A stretch of DNA of 64,000 nt from the NCBI GenBank assembly GCA_030685065.1, contig JAUXQH010000115.1, positions 88,396-152,395 on the forward strand, given 5' to 3'. Shown here in pieces: positions 15,282 through 23,435 of this stretch (within the stretch, counting starts at the first letter, position 1; every line of letters starts with the position of its first letter). Made by a program: the position numbers and the translations under genes. Source of the stretch: Pseudomonadota bacterium. GTDB taxonomy: Bacteria > Myxococcota_A > UBA796 > SXON01. The notes beneath the pieces were generated by a model, which ran no database searches, was not told where the DNA came from, and saw only the letters and a list, made by a program, of their open reading frames with translations.

Positions 15282-16804
15282 CCCTCGCCATCGCCTACTA
15301 CCGCTGTTCCGACCCGCGCCAGGATCGATCCGTTGGGGATCAGGGCAAGGAGGCCCGTGAACGCGCCCAGCGCGACGGCTACCGGCTGGTGCGGGAGTTC
15401 GCCGAGCCCGGTCGCTCCGCGAAGGGTGGCAAGATCAAGCGCCGCGTCGAGTTCCTGAAGATGCTCGCCTACATCGAAAGCGGTGAGGCGAAACGCGATG
15501 GCGTCAAAGCTGTGTTCTTCTGGAAGCTCAACCGGATCGCTCGCAGCGTCGTGCACATCAGCAAGTTCGTTAGGGCCGTCACCGAGCAGGGGATTCGTCT
15601 GATTTCCCTGACCGAGGATCTCGACCAGCAATCGAAGTCCGGGCGGCTGCTGCTCAACATCACGGCGGCGATCGACGAGTTCTTCATCGACAGCCTCGGC
15701 GAGGACGTCGGTCGAGGGATGCGCGGCGCCGCTGAGGAGGGCCGATGGACGTGCGGGAGGCCCCCGTTCGGCTACCGGGTCGAGCATGACATTGCCGGCC
15801 ACGCCGGGCGCCTCACGGTAGTCCCAGCCGAGGCCGAGATCATCCGAATCGTGTTCGCGCTCTACGAGGGCGGCGACGGCGACAAGGAGGTTGCCAGGAT
15901 CCTCACGGAAGACCGGGGTGTCACGCCTCCAGGCAGCGCCGCGGCCTGGGTGGCGAAGGCCGTTGCGGACATCCTCACGAACCCGGTCTACGCCGGCCGC
16001 ATCGTGTACGGGGGGGAGACGCGCTGTGAGCATGCTCACGAGGCCATCATCGCGCCCGAGCGGTGGGACCGAGTCCAGGCGCTCCGTCGCTCCCGCTACC
16101 GCGAACGTGTGCGGGGGAATCCGACAACGACCGGCGGACGAGGGGCGTTTCTCCCGTGGCTCCGGTGTGGGCAGTGCGGCGGCGGAATGCACGTCCAGCA
16201 CGGCATCGAAGACCGCTTCCACTACGGGTGTCGCACCCGCACCCGACGGAAGGCCGCGTGCGTCGGCATCAACGTGCGCGTGGACCTCTTCGACTCCCTG
16301 GTCAGCGCCCGCATCATCGAGGACGTGCTGACGGACGGCGCCCTCCAGGCCGCGGCGGATCGCTGGCGGGCCTCACTGGAGGGCGACGGGCGGCACGAGC
16401 TTACAACGCAGCGTACGGCCATCGAGGCCCGGATCGCAGAAGCGGACCGAGCGATTCGGCGGACGGTCGCTCTGGTGTCGGGCGGGACTTTAGAGGCAAG
16501 AGATGTGGCGGATGAGCTCAAACTGCGCCGAGCTGCGCGTCGGGCTGCCGAGGACGAACTCGCTCTGCTACCGGTGCCTCTTCCCCTCTCTGCCGCGACG
16601 GGCACGGACATCGCCGCCTTCCGGTCCCGTCTGATCTCGGCTCTGGCGGACAAGCCCGTCCCGGCCCAGCGCGTTGCGATGGCCACCTTGATTTCCTCGA
16701 TCACGTTGACCCCCGGTGTGGCCGTCCTCAAGTATCGGCCTCGGTTCGGCAACGTGCAGAATCCCGAGGTTGCCCCCCACGGCGGGCCGAATGGATCATG
16801 GTGA
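15278..16804 (+). CDS. large serine recombinase (site-specific integrase/resolvase type)
   Basis: The GTG at 15278 has GGAGG six bases upstream and gives 508 residues. The N-terminal resolvase domain has the catalytic Ser in YYRCSDPRQ, an SVGDQ motif and WKLNRIARS with the active-site Arg. The Recombinase domain follows, including GRPPFGYRV and a DILTNPVYAGRIVYGG segment. A zinc beta-ribbon (CGQCGGGM ... CRTRTRRKAAC) and a C-terminal coiled-coil-like region complete the large serine integrase layout. It catalyses DNA integration or excision between short attP/attB sites through a Ser-DNA link. It probably marks one end of the defence island. Full length, no defects seen. Confidence 0.93.
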   Translation: MTLAIAYYRCSDPRQDRSVGDQGKEARERAQRDGYRLVREFAEPGRSAKGGKIKRRVEFLKMLAYIESGEAKRDGVKAVFFWKLNRIARSVVHISKFVRAVTEQGIRLISLTEDLDQQSKSGRLLLNITAAIDEFFIDSLGEDVGRGMRGAAEEGRWTCGRPPFGYRVEHDIAGHAGRLTVVPAEAEIIRIVFALYEGGDGDKEVARILTEDRGVTPPGSAAAWVAKAVADILTNPVYAGRIVYGGETRCEHAHEAIIAPERWDRVQALRRSRYRERVRGNPTTTGGRGAFLPWLRCGQCGGGMHVQHGIEDRFHYGCRTRTRRKAACVGINVRVDLFDSLVSARIIEDVLTDGALQAAADRWRASLEGDGRHELTTQRTAIEARIAEADRAIRRTVALVSGGTLEARDVADELKLRRAARRAAEDELALLPVPLPLSAATGTDIAAFRSRLISALADKPVPAQRVAMATLISSITLTPGVAVLKYRPRFGNVQNPEVAPHGGPNGSW

Positions 16805-17312
16805 CAATAGCCGTGGGTGATCTTCACGCCGCCGGGTGAGAGGGTGTTGGCCTCGTTGGCCGATCGCGCGGGGCTCGACGCCCCCTCATACAACAAGAAG
16901 AGCGAAAGCGGTACGCTCGCCGCACTGGGGTTCCAAGGGGATTTCGTGCCGCCTCACGCTGCGCACGTGGAGATCGCGCCCCTTTGGGGCCTCGCCTCGG
17001 GCGCGGAGGTCGGGGACGAAAATGGTGACGAGCGGCAGCTGTGATGACGTGAATGCGCCGACGGCTACAACACCTCGGATTGATCGCGCTCGAACGTCAT
17101 GCGTACGACCAAGCCCTCGAGCGGTTGGGCGTAGGCCTCGCCTTCATGTTTGACCAACTCGCTCGGCGAGTCCTACACCATGGAGGAAGCGCCGGAGTTG
17201 CTCCCGATCCTGAACGCGGCATCGAGCCGCTTCTCGCTGGTGAAGGCGGAGGTCGAAGCGTCAGGGGGTAGAGGCCTAGGCAAGACGGTCCGTTTCTCTC
17301 CGGAGAGAGAGG
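16805..17312. other. intergenic stretch after the recombinase
   Basis: About 500 bp with no convincing complete gene. A minus-strand frame from about 17174 to a TAG at 17065 reads like a protein tail (SELVKHEGEAYAQPLEGL), but it is cut off by an in-frame stop upstream and may be debris. A recombinase att site could lie here or before 14900; I could not identify a core or matching duplicate by eye. Confidence 0.35.
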
Positions 17313-17879
17313 TCATGGACAGAGGGTGGTCATCACCTCCGGATGACAGCAGCAGCGTGGAAGGGACTGCACGGATTCGCATGCGAAGGCACCAGGTTCG
17401 CATTCCTCCACGGCGCGGAGCAGCCATCGGTCCGAGTCGGACCCTGCCCGGACCGCGACTTCGAAGTCGCCTGTGGCGTGGGGCGTCAGCGCGACCGTCA
17501 GATCGCCATTGCAGGAGTCCGCCGGCTCGATCGTCGCCGCTCCGGCGGGCGTCACCGTGAACACGGTGTCCTGGTCCTCCACCGGCCTGAACTCCATTGT
17601 CCTGAGACAGTCGCCGAGTCCACCACAGTCCGCGATCCGGACGCGACGCCGCACGATGAGCTGGTGGGTCCCGGGCTTGATCGCCAAGGTCCAGCACTGG
17701 TGGTCGATGCAGCTCACGTCCGCGCGGGTGTTGCCGGCCGCGCACTCCTCCGCGGCGGGGGCCATGTCCAGTACACCCTCGACGCCATTCCCGGCGTCGT
17801 ACTCCTTGACGCTCGCGCAAGCCGGAACGACCACGATGGCGACGACGCACTCGGCCAGCCGGATCATCCGAACCGTCAT
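17313..17879 (-). CDS. hypothetical lipoprotein
   Basis: The ATG at 17879 gives a 188-residue protein with a short signal and lipobox (VVPAC at about residues 17-21); longer frames upstream add non-signal sequence. The mature part has many cysteines (about a dozen), suggesting disulfides in the periplasm or at the cell surface. No domain is recognised. Neighbours are unrelated, and the region around it is repeat-rich and gene-poor. Confidence 0.6.
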   Translation of the reverse strand: MTVRMIRLAECVVAIVVVPACASVKEYDAGNGVEGVLDMAPAAEECAAGNTRADVSCIDHQCWTLAIKPGTHQLIVRRRVRIADCGGLGDCLRTMEFRPVEDQDTVFTVTPAGAATIEPADSCNGDLTVALTPHATGDFEVAVRAGSDSDRWLLRAVEECEPGAFACESVQSLPRCCCHPEVMTTLCP

Positions 17880-17971
17880 GCCCGGAAGATAGTCACCTGA
17901 CGCCGTGGATCCGCTCGGTTGATCACGTCCCGCGGGTTTCGGGGGCGGAACCCTCGGCTGCGAAAAACGCC

Positions 17972-18095
17972 CCATCGCGATCGCGCGGATCGCTCCATCG
18001 TGATCACCCGGATCGGAGGATCGTGATCACTCGGATCGGACATCGTGATCACTGGGATCGGCCCATCGTGATCGCCTGGATCGGTCCATCGTGTC
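17972..18095. repeat. tandem array of about 23-bp units containing GTGATCAC
   Basis: Five imperfect head-to-tail copies of a 22-24 bp unit, consensus CATCGTGATCACYYGGATCGG plus two or three bases, followed by a broken sixth (CATCGTG TCACG). Most copies contain the 8-bp palindrome GTGATCAC. It starts about 90 bp upstream of the lipoprotein ATG on the minus strand, in its promoter region. It resembles iterons or a protein-binding array; it could also be slippage-prone satellite DNA. Confidence 0.7.
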
Positions 18096-18118
18096 ACGTT
18101 CGTCGTCGTCATCGCAAG

Positions 18119-18433
18119 GTGTACGCCGACGGGAGCGCAGCGACGCCGGAGTACCCGCCTCGTCTTCCTGGAGACGAGGTGGGCACAGAGAGGTGGGGGA
18201 CCCTCACAGAGCTCCAACGGGAGCGGATCCGGCAGGCGGTCGGCGGGGTGTCGCCCTCAGATGGCCTGCGGGCGGAGTGCACCAACGCTCCGGAAACCCG
18301 CCTCGAGGTGGTCACCACGGTGGGAGGCGCGGAAGCCACGACGGCGTGGGTCGAATGCCATCCGTACCCAAACGGACTGCTCGACGCGGTCGTGGCGCTC
18401 GTCGTGGAACTGGAGCCGCCCGCTCCGACGTAG
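18119..18433 (+). CDS. doubtful small hypothetical protein
   Basis: A GTG at 18119, just after the repeat array, opens 104 codons (YADGSAATPEYPPRLPGDEV ...). Codon use looks plausible and the sequence is not a shadow of another gene. There is no clear ribosome site, signal peptide or family. It could be a genuine small gene, a remnant, or noise. Confidence 0.25.
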   Translation: MYADGSAATPEYPPRLPGDEVGTERWGTLTELQRERIRQAVGGVSPSDGLRAECTNAPETRLEVVTTVGGAEATTAWVECHPYPNGLLDAVVALVVELEPPAPT

Positions 18434-18791
18434 GCGAGCCCAACCGGGGCCCACCGCGAACCGACCCGGAGCACGCGATTCTGACGCCTTCACACCCGGT
18501 TTCGGGGCGCACGAATGTCCATGGAATCAATCTCCTCGTCCCATTGTCCCCGTGAACCCCAAGGCGGGCCAAACGGGGAGTGGTGATTAGAAGCGAACGT
18601 TCAACCAGTATCGGTGCGCGCTGAACCTTGGTGCAGGGGCGCCGGGCGAGGGCCCAGCGACGCTTCTCCGGCGCGGTCGACACCCACTGGCGCGTCGCGA
18701 CGTGCGGCATCACCCGGTCGAGCGATCAGGCCGACCTCTCGGCCATCCGTCGGATGCCGCGGTGCGCCCCCACACGCACACCGCCCCCGCC
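18434..18791. other. intergenic stretch, nothing recognised
   Basis: About 360 bp between the doubtful small ORF and the end of the intradiol dioxygenase gene. I see no gene, RNA or strong hairpin in it. Confidence 0.4.
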
Positions 18792-19544
18792 TCAGGCTCC
18801 GAGCACGAACCGCAGCTCACCCTTCGGCGGCGCGGTTCCCTGCCGCGTGAACGCGACCACCAGGTCTTCGCGGGCGCGTTTGCGCGCGGCGGCGAGGTCC
18901 CCATGGCCCCCCTCCTCGAACGGACCGCGAAGGTTGAGGATCAGATCCGCGTCGTTGAGCCTGCGGATCTCCGCGATGCGATCGAGCACGTCGCCCTCGA
19001 AGTAGGTCTGGGTGACCAGCTCGCTCAGCCCCTTCCCGGTGACGCTCCAATGGAGGTGCGGTGGGCGGAACCAGCCCGGTCCGGCGGGGTATTCCCTTGG
19101 GACGATGGTGCGCACGTGAAACCGCCCGTCGGCGCCGGTGATCGCGTGGCCCCAATATCCGAAGGCGGAGTCGAGATCCTCGACGCTCACCGAGGAACGC
19201 TCGTTCTGGTGGTTGTAGTAGCCGTTCGCGTCCGCCTGCCAGATCGCCACGCGCGCCCCGGCGACCGGGGTGCACCCGGGCCCGAGCACGACGCCCGCCA
19301 CCTCCACGAGCTGGCCCTGTGCAGGGCCTTTCGCGCCTGTCACCCTGGAGAGGTCGAGGTCGTGCTCGGCCACCGCGAGGCGCTCGCCCGGGTTGGGCTC
19401 GCCGCGGAGCACGGGCGCGTAGTCGAAGGGCTCGAAGGGGCCGGGGATGGCGGCGGTGGTGGGAAGATCACACGTGGCCGCGCCTGCCATGCGGGCGGCG
19501 ACGAGGCTACCAACTCCAGCGACGAAGGCGCGACGGGTGTGCAT
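18792..19544 (-). CDS. exported intradiol ring-cleavage dioxygenase family protein
   Basis: AAGGA seven bases before the ATG supports this start; 250 residues. It begins MHTRRAFVAGVGSLVAARMA, a Tat-like or Sec signal ending near AGA-A. The body is an intradiol dioxygenase fold: VAIWQADANGYYNHQ carries the first Tyr ligand, IVPREYP the second, and RPPHLHW the two His ligands of the Fe(III) centre. Cytoplasmic relatives open catechol or protocatechuate rings between the hydroxyls. Exported relatives often act on unknown aromatic substrates or have a structural role. It is not in a catabolic operon here, so its substrate is unknown. Confidence 0.85.
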   Translation of the reverse strand: MHTRRAFVAGVGSLVAARMAGAATCDLPTTAAIPGPFEPFDYAPVLRGEPNPGERLAVAEHDLDLSRVTGAKGPAQGQLVEVAGVVLGPGCTPVAGARVAIWQADANGYYNHQNERSSVSVEDLDSAFGYWGHAITGADGRFHVRTIVPREYPAGPGWFRPPHLHWSVTGKGLSELVTQTYFEGDVLDRIAEIRRLNDADLILNLRGPFEEGGHGDLAAARKRAREDLVVAFTRQGTAPPKGELRFVLGA

Positions 19545-19766
19545 CGGACGTCCTTAGAACCGTCGGGCCTGGGGCGCCAGGATCGCGACGGAAGCTGACG
19601 AAAGGCGGAGAGGCCAGGTTGTCTGCGGCATGGAACCCGCTGTGTCATCGAGCCGTCCGACACGGGAGCGGGGGCCGCCGCGTGACACCCGGCTGAGGGT
19701 AGAGGGCTCCGTCGGCGTCCGGCAGTTCTGACCGCCTGATCGAACTTCAGCCTTGAAAAGGCCGGC

Positions 19767-19950
19767 AATTGCGACCGAGGTCGTGGAGACCTCGACATCT
19801 GAGTCGAGTCCTGTCGCGCAAAGGCTCGGAATTGCGACTGAAGCCGGAGAAACCTCGACATCTGCCTCGAGTCCGGTCGCGAAACGGCGCAAAATTGCGA
19901 CGGAAGTCGGGGGTGGTGTCGTGGTCACGTCGAGCTCGGTCGCGTGGCCC
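19767..19950. repeat. 63-bp tandem repeat, about three copies
   Basis: Copies begin with AATTGCGAC at 19767, 19830 and 19893, exactly 63 bp apart. The first two copies are closely alike over their length (both include ACCTCGACATCTG and GAGTCC(T/G)GTCGCG); the third diverges in its middle. A related piece lies at about 19575-19600. The unit length keeps frames open, so both strands can be read as 21-residue repeats. Confidence 0.7.
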
Positions 19951-19991
19951 GGTTCGGGCAGACAGACAGCCCGCCCACGCACACGCGTGAC

Positions 19992-20039
19992 ACATCCGCC
20001 GACCCATCCGCCGACACATCCACCGATACATCTGCCGGA
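19992..20039. repeat. 12-bp tandem repeat, four copies
   Basis: Four units of 12 bp: ACATCCGCCGAC, CCATCCGCCGAC, ACATCCACCGAT and ACATCTGCCGGA, head to tail. It lies 40 bp after the 63-bp repeat. Probably a slippage product. Confidence 0.7.
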
Positions 20040-20110
20040 CGCGCAAGCCGGGGCAGTGCGCTCTCCGGAAGCCGCGGCGCGGCCCCAGCTCCTGAGCGCC
20101 CCCTCCCCCC

Positions 20111-22066
20111 TCACCGCACCCCCTCCATCTCCGCCCACCTCCCCGCCGCCACCACCTCGTCGTCGCCCGCCGGCCCGAGCTCCGGGAGCGCCCGGCGCTC
20201 GATCGTGCCGCGCATCGTGTTCGCGACCCGCAGCTCGCCCCCCACGACCCGGAAGCGGAGCGGCCCGAGCGAGCCGTCGATGCCTCGCCAGGGCGGCACC
20301 CGCAGCGCCTCCATCGCGAGGCGGCCGGCCTCCTCGAGCGTGTCGCGGTCGAGCACCACGAGGTCTTCGCCGTCCTCGGCCACGATCCACCCCCCACCCG
20401 CCACGAGGGCCACCAGCCCGTCCGGGAGCCGCGACACCTCCGCGAGCGCGGCGTCCCGCGCCCCGCCGCCGACCCACACGCGGTCTCCGTCGGGGACCAG
20501 CGCGAAGGAGGCCGTCGGCTCGTCGATGGGGAGCGAGGTCAACGGCTCGGTGAGCGCGTAGAGCGTCTCTTCCCGCGGCTCGAACGCAAGGACGGACCCC
20601 GGGGCGAGCGAGGCGACGTCGAAGTGGCGGAGCTCCCCCCGCACGGGGAATTCGCCCAGATCGACCGTGCCCAGGTCGCTCGCGCCATCGGTCCAACGCA
20701 CGCTCCCGACGTGCGGATCGGTGTAGACGACATCGTCCCCGTCCGCGGCCGCGCCGATCAGCGTGTCGTGGCCCGTGCACAGCCCCTCCGCGCAGGCCGG
20801 GAAGAAGGTGTCCGCCACCTTCATCGACGCGCGCACGGCGAGCGTGACGGGGTCGAGCGTCCACACCTCGCCGTCCTCCTGGCACGGCACCACCAGCCCC
20901 GCGGAGACCGGCACCGCCACGAAGGGCCAGCCGCACACGGTCGCCGAGGTGGCGGACCCGTCGCGCTCGACGCGCCAGACCTCGTCCGTGAGGTGGCTGC
21001 CGAAGACGAGGGCGCCGTCGACCTCCGCGAGGTGATCCACGGTCAGGCCGAGCGGCTCGGTGCGGAGCGTCTCCACGCCCGCGATCGGATCGATGGCGGA
21101 CAGGCGTAATGCATCCTCGTTGGCGGCCCAGACGTGGACGCCGTCGTAGGCGAGAAAATGGATGGTCTTGTCGAGGGGGACGGTCCACAGGCGGGCGAGC
21201 GCGGCGTCGAACGCGGCCACGAGCGAGGGATCGCCCTGGTAGGCGCCGGAGGCCGGGAGGTCGGCGCCCTGGCGGTTCGTCACGAGGAGGTGATCGCCGA
21301 GGCGGTCGACCTCGAACGTGTCCGACCCGGTGTGCACGCGCCCGACCTCCGCGCCGTCCCGCAACGCGATGAGGTCGCCCCCGACGCGCTCGGTGACGTA
21401 CACGCCGCCGGCGAGCAGCGCGATGTCGTTCAAGGCGCGGCCCGGCACGTCGGCCTCCCACGCCACGGCGCCGTCGCGGCCCACGATCGCGACCCGCTCG
21501 TCCGGGCCCATGAGGAGCGCGAGGGTGTCGCCGTCCACGTCGAGCGCGCTCGCCCAGCCGGGCGCGGGGACGGACTCCACGAACGTGGTGCCGTCGTGGC
21601 GCAACACCGCGGTGGGCGTCGCGACCCACAGATCGCTCCCGCTCGCCGCGATCCCGCCGCCCAGCCCGGCGACCTCGACCGGATCGAGCCACACGCCCGC
21701 CACGTGATCGTAGCGACACAGGCGCTGGGCCTCGACGTCGGTGATCCACACCACATCGCCCACGACGAAGAGCCTGGGGAAGAAGGCGTGGTCGCCGCAG
21801 CCCTCGCGCAGATCGACCGCGTCGATCCACGCGCCGGTGGCGGAGTCGACCACGGTCAGGAAAGGCACGTGCAGGTTCGAGACGTAGACGCGGCCGGTGC
21901 CGGGCGGGGCCGCGATGCCGTAGAGGCCGACGGAGGGCGCGGGCGGGCCGAGGCGGAGGACGCCGGGGCCGGCGGGCAGGTCGGGCAGGTCGGGCAGGTC
22001 GACCGGAGGATGGCAGGCGACGAGCGCCCCGGCGAGCGCGAGAGCTGGGGCGAGAGCCGGCGACAT
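20111..22066 (-). CDS. beta-propeller-like lipoprotein
   Basis: The 651-residue product starts with a signal peptide and lipobox (ALVAC at about residue 18). The mature protein has many short repeats of the kind GRVYVSNLHVPFLTVVD and DGVHVWAANEDALRLSAID, i.e. four-stranded blades with alternating hydrophobics, as in YVTN/NHL-type beta-propellers. A short proline-Asp-Leu repeat (DLPDLPDLP) follows the lipobox as a linker. Likely anchored in the outer or inner membrane facing the periplasm or surface; ligand unknown. It is 9 bp downstream of the hydrolase gene on the same strand, so the two are probably co-transcribed. No catalytic residues are evident. Confidence 0.8.
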   Translation of the reverse strand: MSPALAPALALAGALVACHPPVDLPDLPDLPAGPGVLRLGPPAPSVGLYGIAAPPGTGRVYVSNLHVPFLTVVDSATGAWIDAVDLREGCGDHAFFPRLFVVGDVVWITDVEAQRLCRYDHVAGVWLDPVEVAGLGGGIAASGSDLWVATPTAVLRHDGTTFVESVPAPGWASALDVDGDTLALLMGPDERVAIVGRDGAVAWEADVPGRALNDIALLAGGVYVTERVGGDLIALRDGAEVGRVHTGSDTFEVDRLGDHLLVTNRQGADLPASGAYQGDPSLVAAFDAALARLWTVPLDKTIHFLAYDGVHVWAANEDALRLSAIDPIAGVETLRTEPLGLTVDHLAEVDGALVFGSHLTDEVWRVERDGSATSATVCGWPFVAVPVSAGLVVPCQEDGEVWTLDPVTLAVRASMKVADTFFPACAEGLCTGHDTLIGAAADGDDVVYTDPHVGSVRWTDGASDLGTVDLGEFPVRGELRHFDVASLAPGSVLAFEPREETLYALTEPLTSLPIDEPTASFALVPDGDRVWVGGGARDAALAEVSRLPDGLVALVAGGGWIVAEDGEDLVVLDRDTLEEAGRLAMEALRVPPWRGIDGSLGPLRFRVVGGELRVANTMRGTIERRALPELGPAGDDEVVAAGRWAEMEGVR

Positions 22067-22075
22067 CCCCCGGTC

Positions 22076-22957
22076 CTAACTGGAGGGGGAGGAGGACGAG
22101 CCCTCGCCGCCCTCCTCGGGCTCGCACACGATGTCGACCACGCGCTCGATCGCCACGCGGCGCGTGAGCAGGCCCACGTGCCCGACGTCGGCGAAGTCGA
22201 TCACGCGGGCGCCGGGGAGGTGACAGGTCTCCTGCGGGTAGACGATCAGGTCGTGGCGCGCCGCGATCGTCGTGAGGGCGGCGCTGAGAGGGAAGCCGGG
22301 CAGCTCGCTCAACAGGGAGGAGCGCCTGCCCAGGTTGCGGATGGCCCCCCCGAGCGGAAACCCGCGCCCGCTGGCTGTGCCGGCGTGGGGGCTGCCGAGG
22401 GTGACGACGCGCCGCAGGTGGGGCGCGAGATCGGGGTGCTGGGCGAGCATCATGCGCAACACCACGCCGCCCATGGAGTGGGCGACGACATCGACCCGAC
22501 CGTCGGGCGCGTGCGCGACGAGCTCGCGGAAGGCGCGTTCGAGCGGGGGCACGTAGGCGACGAGCGGGCGCCCGAACAGGCCGAGGGAGACCGCGCGCGT
22601 GGACCGCCCGCGACGCGCGAGCGCACGCCGGATGCCCCAGAGGTTCGACCCGTTCTGGGTGATGCCGTGCACGCAGAGCACGGGGGGCCCGGTGACGGGG
22701 CCGCGCGGATCCCGCCGACCGTCAGCCAGCGCGGCGCGCGCCCTCCACCAAATGAGGGTGAGCATGGCCACGCCCTCGAGCAGCCCGTACCGGACGAACG
22801 AGCGCATCGGCAGCGGCGGCGCCTCGATCTGCTTGTAGCGGTAGTAGGCGCCGCGCCGCAGGTACATCAGGACCAGCCAGGAGCCGATGATCAGCACGGG
22901 CGCCGCCGCGACGAGCGCGACGATGGCGAGGAGCGAGCCGGAGGCGATGCTGGTCAC
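22076..22957 (-). CDS. membrane-anchored alpha/beta hydrolase, lipase-like
   Basis: The GTG at 22957 gives 293 residues. Residues about 8-32 form one hydrophobic membrane segment. The rest is an alpha/beta hydrolase: VLCVHGITQNG (oxyanion loop), VVAHSMGGVVLRM with nucleophile Ser in AHSMGG, and a likely His in FADVGHVGLL. The overall pattern resembles triacylglycerol lipases of the LipA/EstA type, fixed to the cytoplasmic membrane. The C-terminus is acidic and serine-rich. It is the first gene of a pair with the propeller lipoprotein and divergent from the truncated globin gene. Confidence 0.82.
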   Translation of the reverse strand: MTSIASGSLLAIVALVAAAPVLIIGSWLVLMYLRRGAYYRYKQIEAPPLPMRSFVRYGLLEGVAMLTLIWWRARAALADGRRDPRGPVTGPPVLCVHGITQNGSNLWGIRRALARRGRSTRAVSLGLFGRPLVAYVPPLERAFRELVAHAPDGRVDVVAHSMGGVVLRMMLAQHPDLAPHLRRVVTLGSPHAGTASGRGFPLGGAIRNLGRRSSLLSELPGFPLSAALTTIAARHDLIVYPQETCHLPGARVIDFADVGHVGLLTRRVAIERVVDIVCEPEEGGEGSSSSPSS

Positions 22958-23052
22958 GACGCCAAGATAAGCGCGGTCGGGGCCGCCGCGGACACGATTC
23001 GTCGCTTCCGGAGATCGGGGGGGCGGATCCGAGCGCCGGGTTAGCCGTCGGG

Positions 23053-23433
23053 ATGCCCGACACCCTCCACACGGCCATCGGCGGGGACGCCGCCATCCGC
23101 CGGCTGGTCGATCGCTTCTACGACCACATGGACGCGCTCGCGGACGCCGCGCCCCTCCGCGCGATGCACCCGCCCGACCTCGCGGAGAGCCGTGACAAGC
23201 TCTACTGGTTCCTCTCGGGTTGGCTCGGCGGTCCGCCTCTCTACGTCGAGCGCAAGGGCCACCCGCGCCTTCGCGCCCGCCACCTGCCCTTCACCGTCGA
23301 CCAGGCCGCGCGCGACGCCTGGATGCGCTGCATGGACCTCGCGCTCGCCGAGGTCGTGGCGGACGACAGTCTGCGCGCCCGCCTCTCCGACGCGCTCGGG
23401 CAGGTGGCCACCCACATGATGAACCGGGGGTAG
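23053..23433 (+). CDS. group II truncated hemoglobin
   Basis: The 126-residue product is the size of group II truncated globins. It has the N-terminal GGDAAIRRLVDRFYDHMD helix, KLYWFLSGWLGGPPLY, and KGHPRLRARHLPF, whose His is the likely proximal ligand. Then comes DAWMRCM, which corresponds to the WL...M stretch of the G helix. Such proteins bind O2 or NO through heme and often have redox or detoxification roles. It is followed 2 bp later by an AlkD-like gene, so the two are likely co-transcribed. Divergent from the hydrolase gene. Confidence 0.9.
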   Translation: MPDTLHTAIGGDAAIRRLVDRFYDHMDALADAAPLRAMHPPDLAESRDKLYWFLSGWLGGPPLYVERKGHPRLRARHLPFTVDQAARDAWMRCMDLALAEVVADDSLRARLSDALGQVATHMMNRG

Positions 23434-23435
23434 CC

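Larger units (their letters stand above)
19545..20110. other. repeat-rich intergenic region
   Basis: About 570 bp between two minus-strand genes. It contains a 63-bp tandem repeat and a 12-bp tandem repeat, annotated separately. Several frames are open because the repeat units are multiples of three, but no start site, ribosome site or known domain supports a gene. Confidence 0.5.

Noticed and set aside
17972..18095. Repeat array as a CRISPR
   Set aside because: Units are contiguous with no unique spacers and no cas genes nearby.
19554..22127. 857-codon minus-strand frame overlapping the propeller lipoprotein gene
   Set aside because: Arg/Gly-rich shadow; the other frame has a lipobox and regular blades.
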